Positions 8,945 to 17,542 of a DNA stretch of 64,000 bases are shown here, piece after piece. The stretch's first letter is position 1; the number at the start of each line of letters is the position of its first letter. The DNA comes from Pseudochelatococcus sp047501465 (GTDB taxonomy: Bacteria > Pseudomonadota > Alphaproteobacteria > Rhizobiales > Beijerinckiaceae), in the NCBI RefSeq assembly GCF_047501465.1, contig NZ_JAZDRL010000002.1:806001-870000 (forward strand), given 5' to 3'. Below the pieces are notes generated by a model. It ran no database searches. It saw only the letters and a program-made list of their open reading frames with translations, and was not told the origin of the DNA. A program made the translations under genes and the position numbers.

Positions 8945-9424
8945 ATGCGCCAGCATCGAACTGCCCGCTTGTTAAAGGGGCATGTAACGCACGGGACAGT
9001 TACTGCAACAATCGCAGCATCTCTCTTGCTCATGCAAGGCGTATCTGCGCAGGGAGCTCCCCCACCCCCTGCGCGTGAGCGTCCGCCGGTTGAGGCTGAA
9101 GCCTTGCCAAATCGTGCTGCTCCGCCAGGTTATGAGCCCGATTTGCTGCGCCTTTCAGAAGTGATGGGGGCGCTATCCTTCTTGCGTAAGCTCTGCGGGG
9201 CTTCGGATGCGCCGCAATGGCATGGCCGCATGTCTGCGCTGATTGACAGCGAGGCGCGAGATGCGCAAACGCGTGCCAGGCTGGCAGGGGCTTTCAACCA
9301 GGGCTTCAACGGGTTCGCAATCACCTATCGAACCTGCACACCCGCAGCCCAGATGGCTGTGACCCGCTATCTCGAAGAAGGCGAACGGTTGAGCCGTCTT
9401 ATTGCTTCTCGCTTTGGTGGATAA
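8945..9424 (+). CDS. Secreted TIGR02301-like protein
   Basis: A 159-residue protein with an N-terminal signal peptide (hydrophobic stretch TVTATIAASLLLMQGVSAQG), a proline-rich segment, then a helical domain with LSEVMGALSFLRKLCG and FNQGFNGFAITYRTCTPAAQ. The pattern, with two cysteines and this gene order after a NUDIX hydrolase, matches the rhizobial family TIGR02301 of unknown function. The ATG at 8945 is chosen because it precedes the signal peptide and lies just after the NUDIX stop. Probably periplasmic. Confidence 0.8.
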   Translation: MRQHRTARLLKGHVTHGTVTATIAASLLLMQGVSAQGAPPPPARERPPVEAEALPNRAAPPGYEPDLLRLSEVMGALSFLRKLCGASDAPQWHGRMSALIDSEARDAQTRARLAGAFNQGFNGFAITYRTCTPAAQMAVTRYLEEGERLSRLIASRFGG

Positions 9425-9574
9425 CAGCGGGAGGCCGGAAACCATAATGTTGATAGCGGGTTGCGCCCTGTTGGTCGTTCCATCAAAATGCAAGGTCATA
9501 GGTTCATAAAGCATTGGTCCCCAGAGCCAATCAGCATTGCGAGTCTTAATCCCTAACCTTGAGGAACTTCAGGT

Positions 9575-10015
9575 ATGTTGAAAGAATTTCGGGAGTTTGC
9601 CCTGAAAGGCAATGTTGTTGATCTTGCCATTGGTGTGATCATCGGCGCTGCCTTCAGTCAGATTGTGCAGTCCATTGTGAGCGATCTCTTCATGCCAATG
9701 ATTGCCTGGATTACACGTGGCGGTGTCGATTTTTCGAACTACTTCCTGCCGCTATCAGGTGATGTCACTGCAACTTCGCTGGAGGCCGCGCGGGCACAGG
9801 GCGCTGTGATTGCTTATGGCAGCTTCATTACAGCTGCTATCAACTTTCTGATTGTGGCGTGGGTGCTGTTCCTCGTGGTCAAGGGCATCAATGAGGTGAA
9901 GCGTAAGGCTGAGAGAAACAAGCCTCCTGAGCCGGCACCAGAGGTTACAGCAGATGTTCAACTGCTTACCGAAATCCGTGATCTGCTGGCTGATCGGGCA
10001 CGTCCTTCAGTCTGA
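9575..10015 (+). CDS. mscL: Large-conductance mechanosensitive channel
   Basis: MscL is the homopentameric inner-membrane channel that opens under osmotic downshock. The 146-residue protein has the N-terminal amphipathic MLKEFREFALKGNVVDLAIG followed by TM1 (VIIGAAFSQIVQSIVSDLFMP), a periplasmic loop, TM2 (FITAAINFLIVAWVLFLVVKGIN) and a charged C-terminal helix. The periplasmic loop is longer than in E. coli, as is usual for alphaproteobacteria. Confidence 0.97.
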   Translation: MLKEFREFALKGNVVDLAIGVIIGAAFSQIVQSIVSDLFMPMIAWITRGGVDFSNYFLPLSGDVTATSLEAARAQGAVIAYGSFITAAINFLIVAWVLFLVVKGINEVKRKAERNKPPEPAPEVTADVQLLTEIRDLLADRARPSV

Positions 10016-10056
10016 CAAGTTTCAGGGTTTTCCTGAAGCACTATGACTAAAAATAC

Positions 10057-10088
10057 AAAAGGCGCGTCGGACATTGATGCGCCTTTTT
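10057..10088. terminator. Bidirectional terminator between mscL and the kinase gene
   Basis: AAAAGGCGC (10057-10065) pairs with GCGCCTTTT (10079-10087); A-tract on the left and T-tract on the right allow it to serve both convergent genes. Confidence 0.85.
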
Positions 10089-10178
10089 ATATTCGCAATT
10101 GGGAAATGCTTAGCAATTACATGCGTTGCGCTAAAATACCGCGGTTTGGATAATATCAGAACCGTCTTGCGTTCTCAT

Positions 10179-12509
10179 TTACGCCGCTTTGCGCGCTTGT
10201 GCATGCGTTGGCAGGCTTATCATCACCACAGTGCCGTTACCGACGCTGGAGCGAATGCGCAGACTGCCGCCGTGTAGTTCTGCAAGTGATCGGGCAATGG
10301 CAAGGCCAAGGCCGGAGCCTTTGTAGCTACGCGCAAATTCCGTTTCCACTTGCTCAAATGGTCGGCCAAGCTTCTTCAATGCCTCAGCAGGAATGCCGAT
10401 GCCGGTATCCTCAATATAAAGATGTACATTCGCGCCTGAAATGCGTGAACGCAGCGTAATACGCCCGCCTTCCGGTGTGAACTTTACCGCGTTGCGCAGA
10501 ACATGGCCCAGAATCTGATTGACGGCACGGGCATCGGCGTTGATGGCAGCGTCGGGAAGCGTTTCTACGCTTAGCATGAGCCCCTTCTGGTCGGCATCAT
10601 GGGAAACAGCGCGTGCAGCTTCGCCCATGACGCTATCGACATCCAGCGCTTCGCATTCCAGCTTGATACGGCCAGCTTCGATGCGTGACATATCAAGAAT
10701 ATCGCTGATGACGCCGAGCAGATATTTGCCGCTCTCGCGAATATCCGTGCAGTACTCATGATACTTATCGCTGCCCAAATCACCAAAAATGCCGCTTTCC
10801 ATCAATTCCGAGAAGCCGATGATAGCATTCAGCGGCGTGCGCAATTCGTGGCTCATATTGGCAAGGAATTCGGCTTTGGCACGATTGGCGCTTTCAGCTT
10901 CGGCTTTTTGTTCAAGATAGCGCTCTGCTAGATCAGCAAGTTGACGGGCCTGCGTTTCCAGTTTCTGACGCGAGCGCTTTAGATCAGCAACGGTTGCAAT
11001 CAACCGTCGTTCGGAGTCCATCAACTTTTCTTCGTGGTTTTTGAGCGCCGTAATATCCGTACCAACCGATACATAACCGCCATCGCGCGTGCGCCGCTCG
11101 TTGATTTGTAACCAGCGTCCATCCGTGAGCTGCGCTTCAAAAGTGCGTGTGCCTACTTCGCTTTTCTGTGCATTTGCGATGCCCCGGCGGGACGGCGCCA
11201 TCAGCTCTGTCTTGACCGGCGGCAATGTGCCAAGCGCCATCAGGTCTTCATAGAGCGTGCCCGGCACCGCGCTTTCAGGTGACAGGCCGTGGAGATGCTG
11301 GAACTTCGTGTTGCAGGTGATCAGGCGGTTATTGGCATCCCACAGCACGAAGGCTTCGGAGATGGTTTCAACGGCTTCACGCAGGCGCATATCAGCGGTG
11401 GCGGTTTGCTCTGCCAGGCGGCGTTGCTCTGTAACGTCAACCGCGATGCCAACAAGGTGAGGGCCATCACCTGCTTCGTCAACCAGCTGTGCGCGCGCCT
11501 TGATCCACACCCACTGGCCCTGCGCATTCAGTATGCGGAACTCATGATCAATTGCCGTGGCGCGATTGCCGGCGACCATGTCTGCCATTGTATAAAGATC
11601 AGCATCATCAGGATGCACAAGACGGTTCATTTCGCCGAATGACATGAACTCATCATGGCGCGAGTAGCCGAGGATGTCGTACATCGAATCCGACCAATAG
11701 AGCCTGCCGCGCGCGATATCCCAATCCCAGAGGCCGCAACGACCACGGTCCAGCGCGGCATCGACACGTTCACGCACCCTTTCGCACACATCATCGGCGG
11801 CGCGTGCGCGCCCCGTCTGTACGAAATAGGCGAGTGCCAGCGCCATCAGCACAAAGGCCGAGGCGCCAAGCAATGTGGTTTGGCCGTTGAAATTTTCACG
11901 CCATATTGAAAGAGCTTCTGCTTCCGATTGGACCACCGCTACTTGTCCGCCGCCAGGCAGATTGCGCACAGTCGCGAGTGCCGCCTCGCCCGATGCCAGA
12001 TTAATCCGCAAAACGCCTGCGCGATCAGCAAAGGTGGTTAGCGGTTGTTTTCCGCCCAGCACTTCACCAAGTTGCGTATCAACCAGATGCACAGGGCGTG
12101 CATAGGTGATGCGACCGGTGGAATCTGTAATTGCTACCAGCCTGCCCCGAACAAGTGCGTGTGCCGGAATGGTGCGATCAAGCACGCTCTTTGCTGCTGA
12201 TTGCAGCGTTAGCTTCTCCTGCTCACTGGTGGCAGTAAGTTTGCGGCTGATTTCACTCGTGGTAAGGGCGGCAATGAGATCAATCTCGGTGATTGCATCT
12301 TCAAGTGTTTCCGTGCGGGTGTCGATGCCATGCAAAACCGCGCCAGCGAGCAGCGATATCAGGAAGATCACCAATAGAAAAGGCACAACGCGCCGAAGCC
12401 AGGGCTCCATCTTCGCGAGCTGACGATAGCCAGGCTTGCTTGCCGACTTGGTGATTCCCAGAATCGTACCCGCGCGTGCGGGTACGGCCGCCGCTTCCGC
12501 GCGCGCCAT
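10179..12509 (-). CDS. Membrane PAS-domain sensor histidine kinase (PleC/DivJ/CbrA type)
   Basis: The ~776-residue protein has TM1 (VVPFLLVIFLISLLAGAVLH), an extracytoplasmic region, TM2 (LLGASAFVLMALALAYFV), a PAS domain (WDIARGRLYWSDSMYDILGY), a second PAS (AVETISEAFVLWDANNRL), a coiled-coil segment, then HisKA with SHELRTPLNAIIGFSELM (phospho-His) and HATPase_c with DTGIGIPAEAL and SYKGSGLGLAI. The H-box is that of the alphaproteobacterial DivK-controlling kinases PleC, DivJ, PdhS and CbrA, so a role in cell-cycle or polarity signalling is inferred. Which member cannot be settled. Start at 12509 chosen for its GAAGGGGG site; 12563 is an alternative. Confidence 0.88.
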   Translation of the reverse strand: MARAEAAAVPARAGTILGITKSASKPGYRQLAKMEPWLRRVVPFLLVIFLISLLAGAVLHGIDTRTETLEDAITEIDLIAALTTSEISRKLTATSEQEKLTLQSAAKSVLDRTIPAHALVRGRLVAITDSTGRITYARPVHLVDTQLGEVLGGKQPLTTFADRAGVLRINLASGEAALATVRNLPGGGQVAVVQSEAEALSIWRENFNGQTTLLGASAFVLMALALAYFVQTGRARAADDVCERVRERVDAALDRGRCGLWDWDIARGRLYWSDSMYDILGYSRHDEFMSFGEMNRLVHPDDADLYTMADMVAGNRATAIDHEFRILNAQGQWVWIKARAQLVDEAGDGPHLVGIAVDVTEQRRLAEQTATADMRLREAVETISEAFVLWDANNRLITCNTKFQHLHGLSPESAVPGTLYEDLMALGTLPPVKTELMAPSRRGIANAQKSEVGTRTFEAQLTDGRWLQINERRTRDGGYVSVGTDITALKNHEEKLMDSERRLIATVADLKRSRQKLETQARQLADLAERYLEQKAEAESANRAKAEFLANMSHELRTPLNAIIGFSELMESGIFGDLGSDKYHEYCTDIRESGKYLLGVISDILDMSRIEAGRIKLECEALDVDSVMGEAARAVSHDADQKGLMLSVETLPDAAINADARAVNQILGHVLRNAVKFTPEGGRITLRSRISGANVHLYIEDTGIGIPAEALKKLGRPFEQVETEFARSYKGSGLGLAIARSLAELHGGSLRIRSSVGNGTVVMISLPTHAQARKAA

Positions 12510-12664
12510 GCAACGCCCCCTTCGGAGTTTTTTTGAACATTTGATCGGCAACACGCCACGCATCTACCGAATCACTTTCATCTGAATCCCAAATGAATCA
12601 TTTGTCCAGATGGTTTATGAATCGTTTATGCGGAAACATGTGATGAAAGGGGTGCCGCAAGTGC

Positions 12665-12692
12665 AAAAGGCGCGGGTGTTGCTCCCGCGCCT
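12665..12692 (-). terminator. Terminator after the phosphohexomutase gene
   Basis: On the minus strand AGGCGCGGG and CCCGCGCCT form a 9-bp stem followed by TTTT. It separates the mutase gene from the downstream kinase gene. Confidence 0.8.
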
Positions 12693-12757
12693 CTATTCTG
12701 GCCCTCTATGGCCCAGCTTTACCTGTCTGTCACGGTATCAAATTGATGCTGCCAGCC

Positions 12758-14257
12758 TTAGAAAGTCTGATTGTAAGCTCCGACTTCCGCATTTTCGCGC
12801 AGGATGTCATCAACTGCCTTGAACATCTCGCGGGTGCGGGCTTCTGATACTGGGCTCTCGATAACGACAACGAGTTCCGGCTTGTTGGACGAGGCGCGCA
12901 CGAGGCCCCACGTGCCATCTTCCGCCACAACGCGCACGCCATTGACAGTAATAAGATCACGAATGGCCTGTCCTGCCACCTGTCCGCCATTGGCCTGTAA
13001 TGCCTGGAAGCGCTTGATGACGCGGTCGACCACGTCATATTTCACCTCATCCGCGCAGTGCGGCGACATGGTTGGCGTGCCCCACGTCTGCGGAAGCGCA
13101 CGATAAAGATCAGCCATCGACTTGCCAGGATTGCGATCAAGCATATCGCAAACAGCAAGTGCGGTCACGAGACCGTCGTCGTAGCCGCGCCCGATTGGGG
13201 CGTTGAAGAAGAAGTGGCCGGACTTCTCAAAGCCTGCCAAAGCATTCAATTCCTTAACGCGGCGCTTGATATAGCTATGGCCGGTTTTCCAGTAATCGGC
13301 CTTGATGCCGTTCTGTATCAATACTGGATCGGTGAGGAACAGGCCGGTTGATTTTACATCCACCACGAACGTGGAACCAGGATGTAGCGTCGACAGATCG
13401 CGTGCAAGCATGACGCCGATTTTGTCAGCGAAGATTTCTTCACCTTCGTTATCGACAACACCGCAACGATCGCCGTCACCATCGAAGCCAAGGCCCACGT
13501 CTGCCCCTGACGAACGCACCGCTTCCGCAATTGCGTGCAGCATCTTCATGTCTTCAGGGTTGGGGTTATAGCGGGGGAAGGTGTGATCGAGATTGGTATC
13601 CAATGGCACAACTTCGCAGCCGATTGCTTCCAGCACCTGCGGTGCGAATGCGCCTGCCGTACCATTGCCACATGCAGCCACCACCTTCAGCTTGCGCTTG
13701 AGCTTGGGGCGGTTGGTGAGATCATTGATGTAGCGGGTGGCAAAGCCTTCCACGAATTCATAAGAACCGCCTGCCCGGGCTTCTGATTTGCCGTTGAGGA
13801 CAATATCTTTCAAACGGCTCATTTCATCGGGGCCGAAAGTGAGAGGGCGTGCGGCACCCATTTTCACACCGGTCCAGCCGTTATCGTTATGCGAGGCCGT
13901 AACCATCGCCACCGCTGGCACATCGAGATCAAACTGGGCGAAATAGGCCATGGGAGAAAGCGCCAGGCCGATATCCTTCACCTTGACGCCAGCGGCCATC
14001 AGGCCAATGATCAGTGCGTGTTTGATGGAGGAGGAATAGCCGCGGAAATCATGTCCAGTAACGATTTCCGGCTTCACGCCCATTTCGTGCAGCAGTTGTC
14101 CGAGGCCAAGCCCCAGGGCCTGCACGCCCATCAGGTTGATTTCCTTCTCGAACAACCAACGCGCATCATACTCGCGAAAGCCGGTGGGCTTTACCAGCGG
14201 AAGCGTTTCATACTCATAGGTATTAGGCGTGAGCAGGGGCAGGGGCTTCGGAAACAT
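12758..14257 (-). CDS. Phosphomannomutase/phosphoglucomutase
   Basis: The 499-residue alpha-D-phosphohexomutase interconverts hexose 1- and 6-phosphates for LPS, capsule or glucan synthesis. The phosphoserine loop is TASHNDNGWTGVKMG, the Mg-binding loop is FDGDGDRCGVVD, the sugar-specificity loop is FEKSGHFFF, and a C-terminal phosphate-binding domain (RASSNKPELVVVIES) is present. Length and motifs fit the AlgC/ManB-type bifunctional subfamily rather than the longer glycogen-type Pgm. It is isolated from other sugar genes here. Confidence 0.92.
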   Translation of the reverse strand: MFPKPLPLLTPNTYEYETLPLVKPTGFREYDARWLFEKEINLMGVQALGLGLGQLLHEMGVKPEIVTGHDFRGYSSSIKHALIIGLMAAGVKVKDIGLALSPMAYFAQFDLDVPAVAMVTASHNDNGWTGVKMGAARPLTFGPDEMSRLKDIVLNGKSEARAGGSYEFVEGFATRYINDLTNRPKLKRKLKVVAACGNGTAGAFAPQVLEAIGCEVVPLDTNLDHTFPRYNPNPEDMKMLHAIAEAVRSSGADVGLGFDGDGDRCGVVDNEGEEIFADKIGVMLARDLSTLHPGSTFVVDVKSTGLFLTDPVLIQNGIKADYWKTGHSYIKRRVKELNALAGFEKSGHFFFNAPIGRGYDDGLVTALAVCDMLDRNPGKSMADLYRALPQTWGTPTMSPHCADEVKYDVVDRVIKRFQALQANGGQVAGQAIRDLITVNGVRVVAEDGTWGLVRASSNKPELVVVIESPVSEARTREMFKAVDDILRENAEVGAYNQTF

Positions 14258-14344
14258 GGTGTTCCTTTATGCTCTGAGAGGGAAACGAAACAAGGTTTGT
14301 AGAAATTACATTCCAGCTTCTAATGTCTTTTCATATTGGCGAGA

Positions 14345-14375
14345 TTATAGCGCTAGCAAAAAAAGTGAGTACCGC
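14345..14375 (-). repeat. Half of a rhizobial-type intergenic element
   Basis: Read on minus, GCGGTACTCACTTTTT followed by GCTATA matches the right half of the element at 46377-46495. It sits upstream of the phosphohexomutase gene. The rest of the 14258-14496 gap holds no gene; bases ~14410-14460 share short stretches (GAGCTTCGCGTCAGG) with the dispersed repeats. Confidence 0.5.
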
Positions 14376-14496
14376 ACTTTATTGATTTTAAAAATCAGTA
14401 CCAAACAGGTTGTGCACCAGGGATATGCTGAGCTTCGCGTCAGGTGGTTTGCATATAGCAGTTTTAAACCCGCTCCAACGCGAAGGTAGATGCATG

Positions 14497-14781
14497 TTAA
14501 CGAATGCCAAGGTGACGGTTTATGATGTTCCTTGTCAGCAGCTGATCCAGCTTTTGCAGGATTTCCAGTTGCAGTTTATGGCATTCTTCATGCGGGGCCT
14601 CCTTGAACATTTTGGGTGGCGCATGCAGGAAAGGTTGCGTGAGGGCAACCACGATATCCTTTAATAGATAAGCTACAGCAACCACACCAAGATATAGACC
14701 CAACAGAACTGCTATCTGCACCCAAGGGGTGAGCTGCGCGTAAAGCGTTAGCAGATTTTCGCCAAGATGATATTCAGTCAC
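14497..14781 (-). CDS. Small one-TM membrane protein, module copy A
   Basis: A 94-residue protein of unknown family. It has a short N-terminus (TEYHLGENLLTLYAQLTPWV), one hydrophobic segment (IAVLLGLYLGVVAVAYLL), then an amphipathic/charged tail ending LQLEILQKLDQLLTRNIINR. It is paralogous to the protein at 25170-25460: LTPWVQ, YLLK, ALTQ, EEC and ILQKLD-LLTR are shared. The GTG start (14779-14781) is chosen because it is conserved in both copies and follows GGAAGGGGAG. Both genes have the same structured leader. I do not recognise a function; a regulatory small membrane protein or toxin-like peptide is possible but unproven. Confidence 0.72.
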   Translation of the reverse strand: MTEYHLGENLLTLYAQLTPWVQIAVLLGLYLGVVAVAYLLKDIVVALTQPFLHAPPKMFKEAPHEECHKLQLEILQKLDQLLTRNIINRHLGIR

Positions 14782-15022
14782 GGTAATAACTCCCCTTCCA
14801 AGCTAAAGAGGCCACCAGAAAGCGCATCCCAGAGGGTTTACACAGCTGGTGGCCGGGAAGGTAGAAAACCGTAAGTACAACGGCTGCGCTGGCCTTTGGG
14901 CAGAGCCTTGAACATACGCCAGCGCCTCCCCGGCCGTAGAGCAAGGGAGGCACCATTTCGGTTGATGCCAACCGGTACTTAAGAGGTTTCTACACCTCAG
15001 ACTCACAAAGCTGCGAATCTAT
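14782..15022 (-). ncRNA. Structured leader RNA, module copy A
   Basis: Between the predicted start site and the small-protein gene the minus strand folds into successive hairpins: GATTC/GAGTC; GAGGT/ACCTC; CGGTTGG/CAACCG; GCCTCC/GGAGGC; GCGCTGGC/GCCAGCGC; and GGCCACCAG/CTGGTGGCC followed by TCTTT just before the ribosome-binding site. All six recur at 25461-25696 with identical or G-U-compatible stems but different loops. The last hairpin looks like an intrinsic terminator or attenuator. I do not recognise an Rfam family. Confidence 0.7.
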
Positions 15023-15028
15023 CGCTAG

Positions 15029-15055
15029 AGATAGCGTCTTGAATGGTGAAGTCAA
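15029..15055 (-). promoter_or_regulatory. Predicted sigma-70-type promoter of module copy A
   Basis: On minus, TTGACT (15050-15055) and CTATCT (15029-15034) are 15 bp apart, close to the alphaproteobacterial TTGAC/CTATAT pattern. The TTGAC box recurs at the same place in copy B. Confidence 0.55.
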
Positions 15056-15138
15056 ACGGCAAATAAGCACGCGACGATGAGAACGCTGCAAGAAAAAGAC
15101 CGCAGGATGTGTTGAGCTTCGTGCCAGGATGAGCTGCA

Positions 15139-15164
15139 GAAAGAGTGTCTATAGACGCTCTTTC
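15139..15164 (-). terminator. Probable terminator after upp
   Basis: GAAAGAG (15139-15145) pairs with CTCTTTC (15158-15164), with an inner TGTC/GAC extension. It lies 44 bases beyond the upp stop on the minus strand. The T-tract is weak. Confidence 0.5.
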
Positions 15165-15207
15165 CCATTGTGTTCGCAGGCCACGCTGGTGCGTAGATCA
15201 ATACATC

Positions 15208-15837
15208 CTATCGCGTGCCGTACATGCGGTCGCCAGCATCACCCAGGCCAGGGACGATATAGCTGTGCTCGTCCAGTTTTTCGTCGATAGCTGCTGTCCA
15301 GATGCGTACTTCCGGATGCGCTTCCTGCAGGCGCCGAATGCCTTCGGGAGCAGCCAGCAGGCACATGAATCGCAGATCGCGTGCGCCGCGCTTTTTCAGC
15401 AGATCAATTGCTGCAATCGCTGAGTTCGCTGTGGCCAGCATCGGATCGATCACGATGATCAGACGATCGGTGACGTCAGCAGGGGCCTTGAAATAATATT
15501 CCACCGCTTTCAGCGTCTCAGGGTCGCGGTAAAGACCAATGTGCGCGACTCGGGCTGAAGGCACCAGATCAAGCATTGCATCGAGAAAACCCACGCCGGC
15601 GCGCAGAATTGGTGCAAATACCAGCTTTTTACCGGCCAGCATTGGTGCGCGCATGGTGGTGATCGGTGTTTCTACATCGACCAGCTCTGTCGGCAGATCA
15701 CGGGTTACTTCATAGCATAGCAGCATGCCGATTTCATTCAGCAGCTGCCGGAAACCCTTGGTAGAGCGCGTTTTGTCGCGCATCAGGGTAAGCTTGTGCT
15801 GCACGAGCGGGTGGTCGACAACGGTAACGCCGTTCAT
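15208..15837 (-). CDS. upp: Uracil phosphoribosyltransferase
   Basis: Upp converts uracil and PRPP to UMP in pyrimidine salvage. The 209-residue form starting MNGVTVVDHPLVQHKLTLMR has the standard family length and an AAAGGA site upstream; an upstream start at 15873 would add 12 atypical residues. The PRPP loop is IVIDPMLATANSAIAAIDLL, and the uracil-binding C-terminus IVPGLGDAGDRMYGTR is intact. Confidence 0.96.
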   Translation of the reverse strand: MNGVTVVDHPLVQHKLTLMRDKTRSTKGFRQLLNEIGMLLCYEVTRDLPTELVDVETPITTMRAPMLAGKKLVFAPILRAGVGFLDAMLDLVPSARVAHIGLYRDPETLKAVEYYFKAPADVTDRLIIVIDPMLATANSAIAAIDLLKKRGARDLRFMCLLAAPEGIRRLQEAHPEVRIWTAAIDEKLDEHSYIVPGLGDAGDRMYGTR

Positions 15838-15893
15838 GACAGGTCCTTTAAAGATGATTGCTTGCCCTGCCATACTCTTTTTTGCAGCACATG

Positions 15894-17537
15894 TCAGGTC
15901 GCATGCGTAGACGTGGCAAGATTTCCACGCGCTGATGTGGAGAACGCGGCTTCAAACAGCGCTTTCGTGTAGGCCGCTTGCGGATTTGCGAACAATTCAC
16001 CAGCCGGCCCTTGCTCTACCACCTTCCCGTTCTGCATCACGAGGACGGAGTTTGAGAGCGCCCGCACCACTTTCAGATCATGGCTGATGAAGAGATAGGC
16101 CAGCTTGCGCGTGCGCTGTAAATCGCGCAGCAGATCAACGATTTGCGCCTGCACCGACATATCGAGTGCCGAGGTTGGTTCGTCCAGCACAATGAAGCGT
16201 GGCTCCAGCACCATCGCGCGGGCGATAGCGATGCGCTGGCGTTGGCCGCCAGAGAATTCGTGCGGGTAACGGTCCATCGCCGCCGGATCGAGGCCGACAT
16301 CGACCAACGCCCGTGCAACACGCTCGCGTTTTTGTTGTTCAGAAAGGCCCTTCTGCTGCACGCCAAGACCTTCTGCGACGATCTCCGCCACTGATAGGCG
16401 CGGTGACAGGGAGCCGTAGGGGTCCTGAAACACAATCTGCATCGAACGCCGCAAAGGTTTCACGGCCTTGCGTGGCAATCCATCAATGTGCTGGCCCAGA
16501 AACACGATCGGCCCTTCAGAGCGGATAAGGCGCAATATCGCAAGGCCAAGCGTTGTCTTGCCCGATCCTGACTCGCCAACGATGCCGACTGTTTCACCCT
16601 CTCGCACCATAATGGAGACGCCATCAACCGCCTTCACGTGGCTGACCGTCTTACGGAAGAAGCCGCGTTTGATCGGAAACCATACCTTGATCGGCCCCGC
16701 CTTCACCACCACAGGTGCATCATCAGGCACGGGTTGCGGTGTGCCTTTGGGTTCGGCAGCAAGCAGCTTTTGTGTGTAGGCATGCTGGGGATGGTCAAAA
16801 ACCTGCGCGACGGGACCGGTTTCGACAATCTTGCCGCCCGTCATCACACATACCCGGTCGGCAATCTTGCGCACAATGCCAAGGTCGTGGGTGATGAAGA
16901 GCAGCGACATATTGAGACGCGTTTTCAACTCGGCCAGCAGGTCGAGAATCTGCGCCTGCACTGTTACATCGAGTGCGGTGGTGGGTTCGTCCGCGATCAG
17001 CAGGTCTGGTTCGTTGGCGAGCGCCATCGCAATCATCACACGCTGGCGCTGCCCGCCGGAGAGCTGATGCGGGTACGCGTCCAGACGGTTTTCAGCATCG
17101 CGGATACCGACGAGTTCCAGCAGCTCCAATGTGCGTTTGCGCGCGGGTTCGCCCGTCAGGCCCTTGTGCAGGGCCAGAATTTCACCGATCTGGCGTGAAA
17201 TAACATGCAGGGGGTTCAGGGATGTCATCGGTTCCTGAAACACCATCGTGATATCATTACCGCGCACCTTGCGCAGCTCATCCTCGGAAACGCGCAGCAG
17301 ATCGCGCCCCTTAAAGAGCACCTCTCCTGAAGGATGATGCGCTGCCGGATAATTCAGCAGCTTCAGAATGGACAGTGCCGTTACCGATTTTCCGGAACCG
17401 GATTCGCCGACAAGCGCGAGCGTTTCACCGGCCGCAAGGTCAAACGAAACGCCATTTACTGCAGGGATTTCACGCCCATCCTGACGGAAGGCGACCGAAA
17501 GATCCTTGACGGAAAGCAGGGGAGTGTTCATGGGCAT
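15894..17537 (-). CDS. yejF: Oligopeptide/microcin C-type ABC transporter, double ATPase YejF
   Basis: The 547-residue protein is two fused ABC ATPase domains. First: Walker A GESGSGKSV, signature LSGGQRQRVMIAMAL, Walker B LLIADEPTTALD. Second: Walker A GESGSGKTT, signature FSGGQRQRIAIARAM, Walker B FIVLDEPTSALD. This fused form belongs to the YejABEF importer of peptides (including microcin C in E. coli; linked to antimicrobial-peptide resistance in Brucella). It is the last gene of the yejABEF operon, five bases after yejE. Start could also be the second ATG (17531). Confidence 0.93.
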   Translation of the reverse strand: MPMNTPLLSVKDLSVAFRQDGREIPAVNGVSFDLAAGETLALVGESGSGKSVTALSILKLLNYPAAHHPSGEVLFKGRDLLRVSEDELRKVRGNDITMVFQEPMTSLNPLHVISRQIGEILALHKGLTGEPARKRTLELLELVGIRDAENRLDAYPHQLSGGQRQRVMIAMALANEPDLLIADEPTTALDVTVQAQILDLLAELKTRLNMSLLFITHDLGIVRKIADRVCVMTGGKIVETGPVAQVFDHPQHAYTQKLLAAEPKGTPQPVPDDAPVVVKAGPIKVWFPIKRGFFRKTVSHVKAVDGVSIMVREGETVGIVGESGSGKTTLGLAILRLIRSEGPIVFLGQHIDGLPRKAVKPLRRSMQIVFQDPYGSLSPRLSVAEIVAEGLGVQQKGLSEQQKRERVARALVDVGLDPAAMDRYPHEFSGGQRQRIAIARAMVLEPRFIVLDEPTSALDMSVQAQIVDLLRDLQRTRKLAYLFISHDLKVVRALSNSVLVMQNGKVVEQGPAGELFANPQAAYTKALFEAAFSTSARGNLATSTHAT

Positions 17538-17542
17538 TCCCC

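Noticed and set aside
14774..14971. 65-codon minus frame through the copy A leader, overlapping the small-protein start
   Set aside because: Copy B shares only the first 13 codons and then diverges by an indel and stops early. The conservation is explained by hairpin H4, so a leader peptide is not supported.
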